A DNA stretch of 18,339 nt from Baffinella frigidus (lineage: Eukaryota > Cryptophyceae > Cryptomonadales > Baffinellaceae). Under the pieces are notes generated by a model. That model ran no database searches and was not told the origin of the DNA. It saw nothing but the letters and a program-made list of their open reading frames with translations. Below are positions 1 to 7,990 of the stretch, in pieces; within the stretch, counting starts at the first letter, position 1, and the number at the start of each line of letters is the position of its first letter. Location: positions 253,474 through 271,812 of the forward strand of contig MU646409.1 of the NCBI GenBank assembly GCA_026770585.1. The letters are read 5' to 3'. Both the position numbers and the translations under genes were made by a program.

Positions 1-65
<65 letters not shown>

Positions 66-70
66 ACACA
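1..70. repeat. (CA)n microsatellite
   Basis: An almost uninterrupted CA dinucleotide run with one T at position 61. It runs straight into the left copy of an inverted repeat that starts at 72. The true length is unknown because the window begins inside it. Confidence 0.97.
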
Positions 71-71
71 G

Positions 72-108
72 TGAGGACGGACTCGGGACGGGCCCGCCTG
101 AGGCGGAG
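72..108 (+). repeat. Left arm of a 37-bp inverted repeat (partner 1145-1181)
   Basis: The first 18 bases (TGAGGACGGACTCGGGAC) recur exactly, reverse-complemented, ending at 1181. By hand alignment 32 of 37 positions agree. The arms enclose about 1.1 kb that contains the exon-like piece at 459-594 and the MITE at 598-718. The inner GGGCCCGCCT part resembles a motif that returns elsewhere in the window (about 1200, 12969, 13891, 17205). The pair could be the ends of an old transposon or two copies of a dispersed repeat. I see no clear target-site duplication. Confidence 0.6.
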
Positions 109-458
109 CGAGAAAGGCATCAGTGTTGAGACACTACGGGAAGTGCGCTCTGGTGTCGAGCCGCAGCCTTCCGGCGTGTGGGTATCGAGGAGCTAAGGCC
201 ACCTACGGATGCATGCTTGAAAGGTCGGGATTTTTCAGTCAACCCTCTGTAGAGAGTTGTTGTTGAACACCGTGGTGGCAGGTGGCCGCGCCGTCTTGAC
301 TCGGAAACAAAGGCAGGTGCCACGAGGGGCGATGCACTAGCCTCGGGAAGAAGCGGCAGGAACATGCGAGATGGCTATCCATCCACACACGCTCCTGGCG
401 ATACCTTTGTGGTGTGGATGGATTCGGGTTGGTGCGTGTGACTCGTGGACAACGGCAG

Positions 459-594
459 GTGGTCCCAGCGTCCGACTCGGAGACAATGGAGACGGAGGAC
501 GACAGCGGCGTCCTCTGGGACGACATGCCTCCTGAGGATCGCAACCTCTGGCAACTCCTCGGCTGGAGCCAAGCTGCCTGGTACCCCTCAACTC
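459..594 (+). CDS. Possible exon with a W-x3-M-P-P-E..LLGW....W motif
   Basis: The plus-strand frame is open from 414 to 674. From about 459 it reads as an acidic segment (S/E/D/T-rich, around residues SETMETEDDSG) followed by LWDDMPPEDRNLW, LLGW and AAWYP. This spacing (W, then M/L-x-x-E-D, then LG-W/F, then W) matches the exon-like piece at 1269-1439. I recall such short tryptophan motifs from many algal proteins but know no named function. A possible acceptor CAG ends at 458. A GT at 595-596 could be a donor, exactly where a MITE (598-718) begins. If no splice occurs, the frame stops inside the MITE at 672-674. The motif match is seen directly; the gene and exon limits are inference. There is no good start codon apart from an internal ATG at 486. 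Confidence 0.42.
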
Positions 595-597
595 GTG

Positions 598-718
598 TAC
601 ACGGGCACCTCGCCCATGAGAAATCACCCCCCCCCCCCAGGACCGCCATAGGGCCCCAGGTATATCTACTGTAGGGTCCTAGGAGGAGGTACTTCTTGAT
701 GAGCGAGGTTGCCCTGTA
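598..718. mobile_element. 121-bp MITE with TACAGG-type tips (family 1, copy 1)
   Basis: The ends are inverted copies of each other: the left starts TACACGGGCACCTCGCCCAT, and the right, reverse-complemented, starts TACAGGGCAACCTCGCTCAT. Similarity extends about 31 bp inward and both ends carry TA, compatible with a TA target duplication. Inside are a C11 tract, a CATAGGGCCC block and a TGTAGGGTCCTAGG block that recur at 12194-12353 and 13108-13195. It has no coding capacity, so it would be a non-autonomous element moved by an enzyme encoded elsewhere. The superfamily is not determined. Confidence 0.75.
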
Positions 719-1144
719 CATGCACTGCTCTTCATTACCGAAGCTTTCAGTCCTGAAGGCCTTTCTCGTCCCGCGTTGATGAGGTGTTGTGTAGGATAGA
801 ATACCTGAAACAAAATTGAGCAAGTCCCTCAGAACTTGCTGACAGCTCGCCCAATATGCTCTTCACACCCGCCAGCCTGTGTACGACCAAGAGGGCCGCG
901 AAAGCGTGGCAAGGCAACCGTCACATGCAGGGTGTGTAGAGGGTGCGCTTCCACTCTTCCGCATACGGGAGGTACTGGCGAGTAACAACACACGTTTCGT
1001 TTCGAAGGGGCTGCTAGGCTCCTGGGAATGGGTCTGACCAAGCAAACCTAGTGGGGCGTGTGTCCTCACTCTTTCGCGAGTACCCCTGATTCTCAACACT
1101 CGTGAAAGCCCAATATCCTCAAGGCAGCATTAATTACTTATGCA
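719..1144. other. No gene recognised
   Basis: Short overlapping frames exist on both strands, but none shows a recognisable domain. If the motif pieces at 459-594 and 1269-1439 belong to one gene, this stretch would be intron. Confidence 0.5.
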
Positions 1145-1181
1145 CTCCGCTCGAGACGGGCCAGTCCCGAGTCCGTCCTCA
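1145..1181 (-). repeat. Right arm of the 37-bp inverted repeat (partner 72-108)
   Basis: The reverse complement matches 72-108 at 32 of 37 positions. It is followed at 1197-1230 by a plus-strand block, GGCCCGCCTCGGCAGACGTT, related to the block near 12985. Confidence 0.6.
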
Positions 1182-1268
1182 CACAAATGATGCGGGGATA
1201 GGCCCGCCTCGGCAGACGTTGGAGCCATTGCCTGGAGAAGTCCTCACACGGATGGTTCATGCACACAG

Positions 1269-1439
1269 ATTATTTCGCTGGGATTTAAACGTTGGAATTA
1301 CAACAGGAACGCTGACGCGGCGGAGCCTGCGTCGAACGCGAAGCGGTGGGCGGCGCTCTCCGAAGACGAGCGAGGGGCTGCCACCCGCCTCGGGTTTGAC
1401 CAAGAGGCGTGGGATGCAGAGCGAATGGAGTGTGGATGA
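1269..1439 (+). CDS. Possible terminal exon with a W..LS..E..AA..LGF....WD motif
   Basis: This frame has no ATG, so a start-to-stop search misses it. After CACACAG (possible acceptor ending at 1268) it reads through RWNYNRNADAAEP, then RWAALSEDERGAATRLGF, then QEAWDAE, and ends at TGA 1437-1439. The W-x2-L-x2-D-E spacing, followed by LGF and W four residues later, matches the piece at 459-594. Motifs of the form W..L...E..AA..LG(Y/F)....WD are familiar to me from algal and stramenopile proteins without an assigned role. The two pieces may be exons of one small plus-strand gene with repeated motifs. Splice phases do not join simply with the sites I can see, so a missing exon or a broken gene is possible. 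Confidence 0.45.
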   Translation: MISLGFKRWNYNRNADAAEPASNAKRWAALSEDERGAATRLGFDQEAWDAERMECG

Positions 1440-1889
1440 GTGAAGTTGCACGTGGCATGCGACCGCCGCGCCCTATCAGGCTGAGTGTGGGTGTCTGAGC
1501 TCTAAGAAGCGAGGCCAACCGCGATGCATCCATGCTCGAGGAAAGCAAGAAAACATGTAAAAAACACTACCACAGTTATCATGTCACGAAGATTGGGTTG
1601 ACGAGAGTATTTGCGGGAAAGACACGGGCAGCTGGTCTGAAGTGGCACGAGTGTTGTGGTAAGCATTGCATTTGAGAAGGAGCATCGATCCGGAGAAAGA
1701 AACAACCTCCCTTCGATGCATGCACGCCGACTGGGGCATAGATATCAATTAAATTTGAGACGTCACGCGGCTAGGTCACAGACTGATTCATTCACACGCA
1801 TTATCAGACACACGCATTCTCAGAATGTCCTCCCTCGCCCACTTTTCCACTCTTACACCCACCTCTATGCATGGCTTGAGTCGGTACTC
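1440..1889. other. Intergenic, no gene recognised
   Basis: I see no domain or RNA gene here. The 158-residue plus frame from 1656 looks random and runs into the antisense of paralog A. Confidence 0.5.
1853..1857 (-). terminator. TGTAA, candidate green-algal polyadenylation signal for paralog A
   Basis: On the minus strand TGTAA occurs about 130 nt after the stop codon of the gene at 1987-3153. TGTAA is the usual poly(A) signal of chlorophyte algae. A pentamer occurs often by chance, so support is weak. Confidence 0.25.
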
Positions 1890-1986
1890 TACAGGTGCAC
1901 CTCGCTCCACCTGGGACCTACAGCAGGCCTATGCCTAGGGCCTATGCTGGTCCTAGGTCAGGGGGCGGCTTCTTCTTTGCTGGGTG
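1890..1986 (-). mobile_element. Degraded MITE of the TACAGG family (copy 0)
   Basis: The left tip TACAGGTGCACCTCGCTC at 1890-1907 matches the reverse-complemented right tip of the element at 598-718. Internal blocks (GGGACCTACAG, CCTAGGGCCTATG, TGGTCC) follow in the same order. The expected right tip is degraded and the similarity fades close to the stop codon of the RWP-RK gene at 1987. The element is therefore in, or borders, that gene's 3' UTR. Confidence 0.55.
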
Positions 1987-3153
1987 TCAGCGCTCGAAAT
2001 CCATTCGGTCGACAACCGCCTCGAGCTCGCCGGCGTAGATCGCTCCTCCGCCGAGCGATTCATCCAGGAGCGTCTCATCCAGAGTTTCGAGGTAGTCCAT
2101 CACGGCGTCAACCACACTGCCCTCGGGGCTGACGCTCTTGGGATGTGCGGCGCTCCTGCGCGCCGCAGCGGCGTCCGCAGAGGCCACAGCGGCATCTTCG
2201 GCCACGGAGAGCGCGGCGCTCGACGCCAGAGCGGCGTCGAGGAACGGGTTGTTGGAGTCGGCGGTCGAGAAGAACGAGGCGGGGAAGGGCATGTAGGGGT
2301 TCGACGCGGGGCGCTGGAGAATTTCATCGGCAGCCGGAGCGTCGGCGAGCCAGCGCACGGGCGCAGAAGGGACGCGGCCCAGGAGTGCAGCCGACTGATG
2401 GCTGGGCGAGTGTTGTACGGAACCGCCCCAAGAGAACGACATGGGCGCACTCTCCTCCGAACCGCCCCTGGAGGATGGCGTGGACGCACACGACTCCGAG
2501 GAACCGTCGCGTGAGAACGGCACCATGCTCGCAGCCTTCTCTTGGATCGCGCTCAGCAGCGGACGCTTGTACGGCCACCCTTGCAGCCCAGCGCGTCGAC
2601 ACACTTTCTTGAAGGTGGTTGAGCACAGCCCCAGGGTCTCAGCCGCCTTGTCGCGCGGGAGATGCGCCATGCTGTCGAGAACCGAGCGATCCACAACCAC
2701 TGCCCGGCTTCGCAGCGCCCCCTTTGCAGGGGCGTCTGTGCCTTGCGCACACAGATCGTCGGTGCTGGTGCCGTCGAGGGTGGCGTGAGAAACAGCAGAA
2801 GGCTCAGTGTTGAAGGAGGACTTGAGTTCCGCGTTAGAACAAGAGGCAGCCCGCGCAAAGACAGCGGAGTCGTCGAGTTCTGTAGTATCGTCGAAGGAGA
2901 ACTTGAGTTCCGCGGTGGAGCACGAGGCAGCCCTTGAAAACCCGGCCGAGTCTCCGAAGGAGTACTTGTGGGCCGCGGCGGAACACGAGGCAGCCCGCGG
3001 AAGGGCAGAGGAATCGTCGGGTCCCATAGTTGGCCACCAGTCTTGGGCGGGGGTGGTTGCAAGATCCACCTCTGCTGCAAATGGATCAGCACTACCGGTA
3101 GCCGGGTCGTTGAACATGCTCGACGATGCGTCGAGCCAGTTGGAGTCGGCCAT
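1987..3153 (-). CDS. RWP-RK-like transcription factor, paralog A (intronless, 388 aa)
   Basis: Probable nuclear DNA-binding regulator. With the start at MADSNWLDAS the protein has 388 residues. The domain lies at about residues 154-205: LPRDKAAETLGLCSTTFKKV, then CRRAGLQGWPYKRP. This matches the RWP-RK pattern (AA..LG...T..KK.CR..G...WP.RK), but the signature RWPYRK is changed to GWPYKR (192-197). RWP-RK proteins control nitrogen responses and gamete or egg fate in plants and green algae; the target here is unknown. The N-terminus has three RAASCS repeats (53-58, 74-79, 101-106), which resemble basophilic-kinase sites. A Ser-rich linker with MSFSWGGS follows. The C-terminus carries VDAVMDYL and GELEAV, both kept in paralog B. 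The frame is open to an earlier ATG at 3348 (453 aa). I prefer 3153 because DNA upstream of it is shared with paralog B in different frames. No intron is needed. Confidence 0.85.
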   Translation of the reverse strand: MADSNWLDASSSMFNDPATGSADPFAAEVDLATTPAQDWWPTMGPDDSSALPRAASCSAAAHKYSFGDSAGFSRAASCSTAELKFSFDDTTELDDSAVFARAASCSNAELKSSFNTEPSAVSHATLDGTSTDDLCAQGTDAPAKGALRSRAVVVDRSVLDSMAHLPRDKAAETLGLCSTTFKKVCRRAGLQGWPYKRPLLSAIQEKAASMVPFSRDGSSESCASTPSSRGGSEESAPMSFSWGGSVQHSPSHQSAALLGRVPSAPVRWLADAPAADEILQRPASNPYMPFPASFFSTADSNNPFLDAALASSAALSVAEDAAVASADAAAARRSAAHPKSVSPEGSVVDAVMDYLETLDETLLDESLGGGAIYAGELEAVVDRMDFER

Positions 3154-3242
3154 TGTGTCGGCGGAGACGCTGTGCGGCCGCGTGGAGTGGTCTTGCGTGC
3201 TGAGGTTCCCGGACGGGGAAGCGAGAGCAAGCGTGTCAGGGG
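3154..3242 (-). promoter_or_regulatory. Leader conserved between the two RWP-RK paralogs
   Basis: Directly upstream of the ATG, blocks shared with 10797-10918 occur in the same order: CCCCTGACACG, GAACCTCAGCACGCAAG, CACTCCACGCGG and CGTCTCCGCCGACACA. Paralog B has a roughly 22-bp insertion. The shared blocks are read in different frames in the two copies, so this is probably 5' UTR and core promoter rather than coding. Confidence 0.6.
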
Positions 3243-3463
3243 TGCGGTTTGGTGTTGGAACAGCACGAGCTCCTATCTGTTCCCCTCCTTTTTGCCCCAT
3301 CAGAGGCTTTCTATTCTCCCCGGCGTGCCCCTCATACGATAGGAACACTCCTCATGAGTAAACGAGTGCCCTTTTCAGCCATCGAAACGAACTTAGCACG
3401 AGAAAGGTTTGTTTTCGATCAAACAAAGTCGAAACAAACGTCCCCCAAAGTGTACTTTCAGGA

Positions 3464-3476
3464 TACGAGCCTCGTA
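3464..3476. promoter_or_regulatory. TACGAG-C-CTCGTA palindrome upstream of paralog A
   Basis: A 13-base palindrome about 310 bp upstream of the paralog A start. Similar palindromes lie at 4042-4057, 4189-4202 and, upstream of paralog B, at 10724-10737. It could be a dimeric factor site, but this is inferred from symmetry and position only. Confidence 0.25.
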
Positions 3477-3533
3477 CATGTAGAATTGTTTCCGCTCTGT
3501 CCCGGCCGGACCGAGAGAAAATGAGGAACAACT

Positions 3534-3602
3534 GGCTCCAATTCCGGCCACTTTTGGAGTGATCTTGAAGTTTTAGATTCAATAGTGGCCGTAATTGGAG
3601 CC
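3534..3602. repeat. 69-bp hairpin, 23-bp arms
   Basis: The arms at 3534-3556 (GGCTCCAATTCCGGCCACTT...) and 3580-3602 are reverse complements at 21 of 23 positions, with a 23-nt loop. It may be a miniature foldback element or a transcribed stem-loop. It is in the region upstream of paralog A. Confidence 0.7.
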
Positions 3603-4577
3603 CTTGGTCATGATCACATCTAGTCGCATCGCGTCGCGGCCGTTGCAGTGTCCGCCCTCCAACAACATGGTTCGAAACGAACATTTTTGGTCGCATCAAA
3701 GAGTTTTTTTCTCTTAGATGGACGCGGGGCCACGGCTGGGAACCCCACGATCTTATCACCTAAAAAACCATGATGAACCGGGCTGAAAACAGGGTCGAAA
3801 CCATCGTAAAACAGGGAAGGCTCTGTCAAGGGGCGGAAGGATAGAACAATCTGGAACATTCGGAGATAGACCTGTACGTACCGGTGGGGCATCCGGAGAT
3901 ACGATGGAGCTCGAACGAAGCTCTGTCCTTCGACTCGTACAAAATTCCCGATTTGGAGATTGTTCGTTTCGCCTCGTTCCCTCCGGCTTGCATCAAAGCT
4001 TTGTAACGAGCGCTCACTCGTACTCGTATCCTATCCTTCTACGTACGAGCTCGTACGGCTCTCGTCCTAAAATGACGACTCGTACGAGGCACGTGCCAGC
4101 TCGTATCCGAGTATGTTGGGAGCGGGTCAGTAATCAGCGAAGAAGCAAGGACCTACAGGGCTCGAAGAAGCAAGGACCTACGTGCCTCGTACGAGCTCGT
4201 ACAGGGCTACGAGCTGCTGCGAAGCTTCGAAAGCACAGAGCGGTGAACAGATCTCCTACGAGCACAAGCTCGACGCCCCCTGATCACACGCGCGTCGCCC
4301 CCTCGTCGACAACCCCAAGAGGCCGAGCCCCTGCGACGTCGGCGATGCGCAGAGGGATACGCTCAAGGTTTAGTGTTTGGGATTTGGGTTTCGGGTTCCT
4401 GCCTGGTCGTCAACTGCAATTTAGTTTGATAAGGTGCGGGCGTGAAAAGGACGATTTTGTGGAGGTACTCAGGTACGTGGACACGGAGCTGCGTGTCACC
4501 AGGTCCCACACACTCGCTGAGCACAAGACAACGAAACCTTGACTTCTGAAAATTCCACTTATGTATGACCTTGCGTG
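3603..4577. other. Region upstream of paralog A without a recognised gene
   Basis: Enriched in CTCGTAC/GTACGAG words between about 3890 and 4210, including the perfect palindrome CGTACGAGCTCGTACG at 4042-4057 and GTACGAGCTCGTAC at 4189-4202. A 212-residue plus frame (3904-4542) spans it, but its sequence looks like repeat translation and has no domain. A short telomere-like stretch lies at about 4370-4400. Confidence 0.5.
4138..4181 (+). repeat. Direct repeat of 19 bp
   Basis: CGAAGAAGCAAGGACCTAC occurs at 4138-4156 and again at 4163-4181, a 25-bp tandem offset. It is probably a small local duplication. Confidence 0.85.
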
Positions 4578-4703
4578 GTGAGGTTTTGGGGTTGACATTT
4601 TAGGTTTTAGGGCTGAGGGTTTAGGCTTTAGGATCGAGGGTTTTAGGGCTGAGGGTTTAGGCTTTAGGATTAAGGGTTTGGGGTTGAGGGTTGAGGTTTT
4701 AAG
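4578..4703 (+). repeat. Degenerate telomere-like heptamer tract
   Basis: G-rich repeats close to TTTAGGG, with variants such as TTGAGGG and TTTAGGC. A roughly 40-bp unit (GGGCTGAGGGTTTAGGCTTT and following) is itself duplicated. The G-rich strand is plus. Confidence 0.85.
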
Positions 4704-4824
4704 TGCCTCTCTGGAAGGTCAAACCTATGAGAGGTGGAAGCATGAGTCTTGGAAGGTCAAATGTGGTACAACCATCGCGGAATAGCCACGGGGTAAATTC
4801 AACCACATACAGCCGGATGGAAGA

Positions 4825-4989
4825 GTCGACTCCCTGAAGGAGCCGACCTGAGCTGGATTGGATAACCGATCGGATGATCGGTTAACCAATCCAACTCCTC
4901 CCTTTTCAAGAACCAGACCCCACCCGGAATGGTAGGTCTATCTCGATGATACCAGGCTGATAAGTCTATCAAAATTCGTGGACCTACCA
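4825..4989. repeat. Cluster of three hairpins
   Basis: (1) 4825-4847: arms GTCGACTCC / GGAGCCGAC with a 5-nt loop. (2) 4855-4892: 17-bp arms, 16 of 17 paired, loop GGAT; the core is TAACCGATC / GATCGGTTA. (3) TGGTAGGTC at 4930-4938 with its exact reverse complement at 4981-4989. A 63-residue minus frame crosses the cluster, but I do not believe it is a gene. The cluster may be a foldback element or a structured transcript. Confidence 0.65.
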
Positions 4990-5062
4990 AACCTCTCCTT
5001 CGTCGTTTACTTCATCTGCGCCAATCTTCGGGGAGCATCCCTCGGAGACAGACTGAGCGGGG

Positions 5063-5069
5063 TATAAAA
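5063..5069 (+). promoter_or_regulatory. TATAAAA, isolated TATA-like box
   Basis: GGGTATAAAATGG in otherwise GC-richer DNA resembles a plant TATA box. No coding frame follows, so it is probably incidental or part of an old element. Confidence 0.12.
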
Positions 5070-5149
5070 TGGACCGATCATAGTCTGGCAATGGCACGGG
5101 TTAGGCAATAACGGCGAACCCTCTTTAATAAATTCAGTAATCAGTAATC

Positions 5150-5605
5150 AGGGGTTTAGGTTTTGGGGTTCAGGGTTTAAGAGTTGTGGGTGTGGGATTC
5201 AGGATTTCGGGGTGAGGGTTTAGGATTCATGGTTTATGGTTTAGGGTGAAGGAAAAGAGTATAGGGTTTAGGGTTGAGGATTAGGGTTTAGGGGTTCGAG
5301 TTTAGAGTTTGGGTTTTAGAGTTTGGGGTTTAGGGTTAAGGGTATCGGGTTTCAGGTATGGGATTAAAGATTGGGAGAAGGATTTAGGGTTTAGGGTTTT
5401 CGCGATTGGTGTTCAGGTCGGGTGTTTCGGATGGGGTTTAGGGGTGTGATGTTCAGGTTTGAGGGTTCAGGTTTGAGGGTTCAGGGATGATGGTTTAGGG
5501 TAGAGTTCATATGGGTAGGAACTCGGTGGGGAACTCCGATGTAGTGGGGAACTCCGATGTTTGGTGACGTTGAGGGTTAAGGGTTTAAGATTCGGGGTTC
5601 ATCAA
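5150..5605 (+). repeat. Degenerate telomere-like tract
   Basis: Many exact TTTAGGG units among TTCAGGG, TTGAGGG and longer spacer variants. Inside, an 18-bp unit GTGGGGAACTCCGATGTA is present twice (about 5525-5560). G-rich on plus, no coding frame. Confidence 0.88.
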
Positions 5606-5862
5606 CTCTAAACCATAAATCAGCGCATCACGCACGCGGGATCAGCAGATCCCACACGCAGCATAGAATGCACGCGCGGGAGCAGGGAAGAAGAGATGCA
5701 GCCTGGTGGGAGGGTCGGACGGCAACGGGGTGGGAAAAGCGCGCCCCGGCGACGCCGTCACAGCGCGCCATCGACCGCCGCGCTCGCCGCACAGGAGCCC
5801 TCTGGCTTCTGTGCTCCGAGCTCGGGGCCCCGCATCAATCCCCTCATCCCATTTTTTGGTAA
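5606..5862. other. Non-repeat island between telomere-like tracts
   Basis: GC-rich unique sequence of about 250 bp. Three overlapping plus frames are open (for example 5668-5862, 64 residues), which is expected from GC-rich DNA. None is recognisable, though a short exon cannot be excluded. Confidence 0.4.
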
Positions 5863-6070
5863 ATCCGGTTTCAGGGTGTAGGGTTTGGTTTCAGGCTTTA
5901 GGCTTTGGGGCGAGGGTTCATGTGTTATGGTTTAGGGTTCAGGGTTTACGTTTGGGGGTGTAGAAATGATGGGTTTTAGGGATGCGAGTTGAGCGATTGG
6001 GGTTTAGATATAGGTTTGAGGGTTGCATATTGATGGTTCAGGGCGGAATGTTAAGGGTGCAGGGTTGGTG
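5863..6070 (+). repeat. Degenerate telomere-like tract interrupted by the 1187-bp element
   Basis: The same heptamer variants continue up to the left end of the TIR element at 6078 and resume after its right end, so the element probably inserted into one pre-existing tract. Confidence 0.8.
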
Positions 6071-6151
6071 GTGGGTTTACAGGCCTTACTCGAAGTTAAG
6101 GTCACACAATACAAGGTCACACACTGGATCATCCGATGCGGACGTTATTTA

Positions 6152-6235
6152 TTTAACGTCCGCACACTGACTGCTTTTCGTGTGTGACGTTAATTTAACG
6201 TCCGCACACTAACTGCTTTTCGTGTGTGACGTTAA
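6152..6235 (+). repeat. Two 42-bp hairpin repeats, left end of the 1187-bp element
   Basis: The tandem units 6152-6193 and 6194-6235 differ at one base. Each has a 5' arm TTTAACGTCCGCAC, a core ACTGACTGCTTTTC and a 3' arm GTGTGTGACGTTAA. Confidence 0.9.
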
Positions 6236-7120
6236 AACAGCGAATTTTTTTTGGCTTTTGGGGTGCTTACCCCCCCGGAGAATGGAGCTGGCGAATTTTC
6301 AGGTCGAATTTTTTTTCCACATTTTCCAGGAAAAAGTGGGTTCCCGAGTGGTGCAACTTGAAAATTTTCATGTACATGTATTCAGTGCAACCCCCAATAA
6401 AAAAATCCAAAATCATCGGGAACCGCCATACAAACTGTGTCTTAAGAAAGCGTGCGTCCTATGCTCTCCGCCCTCCTCTGCCCCCGTCATGAGCATTCAC
6501 CCTCGGGTCCCCGATTGTGGACATTCACATGGTCAAAACCCGCCTCGGGACCGGAGTTCCCCGCTCCCCTGAATCCAATGCACCCATAAGCTCTCTCTAT
6601 GCCCCCCCTCATTTCCCTCGCAACCAACCTGTTCCGGCTACCTACATTGTACAGTACAGACTGTACTCACTCTCTCTCTCTCTCTCGTTCCTCCTCCCGC
6701 CGCCCCCCCCCTCCTTGGGCCTCATAACCTGGTGAAACCGCATCTCAGGCTCCAACCCTGCTCTCTCATGTGCAAAAACTCGCTGGGTCGTATCCTGTGA
6801 ACCCCGGGGTCGATCTTTGCTTTTGACGAGTGCGCTGGATTTGTCTGGACCTTCTCCTTGGATCAATTCGAAAAAACCGTGCTGTCAGAACGCGAGAATG
6901 TGCTGAACACCTCTTGTTCGTAGCAAGTTGACTGAAATAGTTTTGGGCATGGTGTGCTGCTCTGTCGACGATGTTCCTCTTGCTGAGAGGAAGAGCAAGG
7001 TTGCACGGGTCTAATAAAGGACAGCCGAGCTGATCGCGTGTCTTGGTTGTACATGTAGATGTACTGAATTCAAGGTCCGCACACACTCGTTTTTCGCGAA
7101 CCTTGCTGAATTTAAGGTCA

Positions 7121-7247
7121 TTTAACGTCACACACTGACTGCTTTTCTGCGGACGTTAAATTTAACGTCACACACACTGACTGCTTTTCTGCGGACGTTA
7201 AATTTAACGTCCGCACACTGCACTGCTCAAAAGTGTGTGACCTTAAA
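7121..7247 (+). repeat. Three hairpin repeats, right end of the 1187-bp element
   Basis: The units 7121-7160 and 7161-7202 have a 5' arm TTTAACGTCACACAC, a core ACTGACTGCTTTTC and a 3' arm TGCGGACGTTAAA. The unit 7203-7247 has a diverged core. The arms are exchanged relative to the left-end units, but the core keeps the same orientation. Confidence 0.88.
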
Positions 7248-7284
7248 TTCGAGTAACCCCTGTATGTGTTTAATGTTTGTTTAG

Positions 7285-7990
7285 CTATGAGGGTGTATAG
7301 TTTATGGCGTAGGGGTAAGGGTTTAGGGTCTAGGGTCTAGGGTGTTGGGTGTAAGGTTTAGGGTTGTTTAGGGTTTGTTTAGGGTTTGGGGTTGAGTTTT
7401 TGTAAGGCTCAGGGTTCATGTTTTAGGTTTGAGATTTTAGGTTTTGGGTTTTGGGTTTTAGGGTTTAGGGTTTAGAGTTTAGGGTTTAGGGTTTGAGATT
7501 CAAGATTGGGGCTTGACGGTTTGGTGTTTGTGAGTGTTTAGGGTTTTGTGTTCCGGGTTCCGGGTTGAGGGTTGAGGTTACGTTTTTGGGTGTCGGATTT
7601 GACTTTTTAGGGTTTGGGGTTTGGAGTTTTAAGGTTCAGGGTTTAAAGTTTGGAGATTGGAATTTGGGGTTTAGAGCTTGGTGATTGGTGTAGGAGGTTA
7701 AAGGTTTAGGGATTAGGGTGTGACGTAAAGTGTTTGGGTTTAGGATTCAGGGTTTAGGGTTCAGAATTTAGGGTTTAGAGTTCAGTGTTTGGGGTTCAGG
7801 GTTTGGGATTTAGGGTTTAGGGTTTTGGGTTCAGGGTTCAGGGTTCAGGGTTTAGGGTCTAGCGTTAAGGGTTAAGGGCTTGAGGTTCAGGGTTCAGGGT
7901 GTAGGTTTTTTTTTGGGGGGGGGGATTGTGGATGAGGGTTGAAGATTCAAGAATCAGGTTTCAGCATTCAGGTTTTTGGGTTGAGAGCTT
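7285..7990 (+). repeat. Long degenerate telomere-like tract
   Basis: About 700 bp of TTTAGGG/TTCAGGG variants, with the longest exact runs near 7450-7490 and 7790-7860. A T9-G11 homopolymer junction is near 7905-7925. G-rich on plus. Confidence 0.9.

Larger units (their letters stand above)
6078..7264. mobile_element. 1187-bp TIR element with TA flanks and hairpin subterminal repeats
   Basis: The terminal repeats at 6080-6108 and 7234-7262 agree at 26 of 29 positions; both tips read CAGG..TTACTCGAA followed by TTAAGGTCACACA. Each is flanked by TA (6078-6079, 7263-7264), compatible with a TA target duplication. Inside each end lie hairpin repeats of 40-45 bp (6152-6193, 6194-6235, 7121-7160, 7161-7202, 7203-7247). 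The interior (6240-7060) has frames of 116 and 121 residues but no transposase signature, so the element appears non-autonomous. A Tc1/mariner-like TA insertion is the simplest reading, but CAGGGGT tips also recall hAT elements. Confidence 0.78.

Noticed and set aside
239-823. 194-residue minus-strand frame
   Set aside because: It crosses the MITE at 598-718 and is antisense to the better motif-bearing frame. Its peptide is translated repeat.
3154-3348. N-terminal extension of paralog A to 453 residues
   Set aside because: The shared upstream DNA is read in a different frame in paralog B, so the first conserved methionine is at MAD.
3904-4542. 212-residue plus-strand frame upstream of paralog A
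   Set aside because: No domain. It runs over palindromic GTACGAG repeats and a telomere-like stretch, so the open frame is probably chance.
6222-7131. Frames of 116 (plus) and 121 (minus) residues inside the 1187-bp element as transposase
   Set aside because: No DDE/D or zinc-finger pattern; both look like random translation of T-rich and C-rich sequence.
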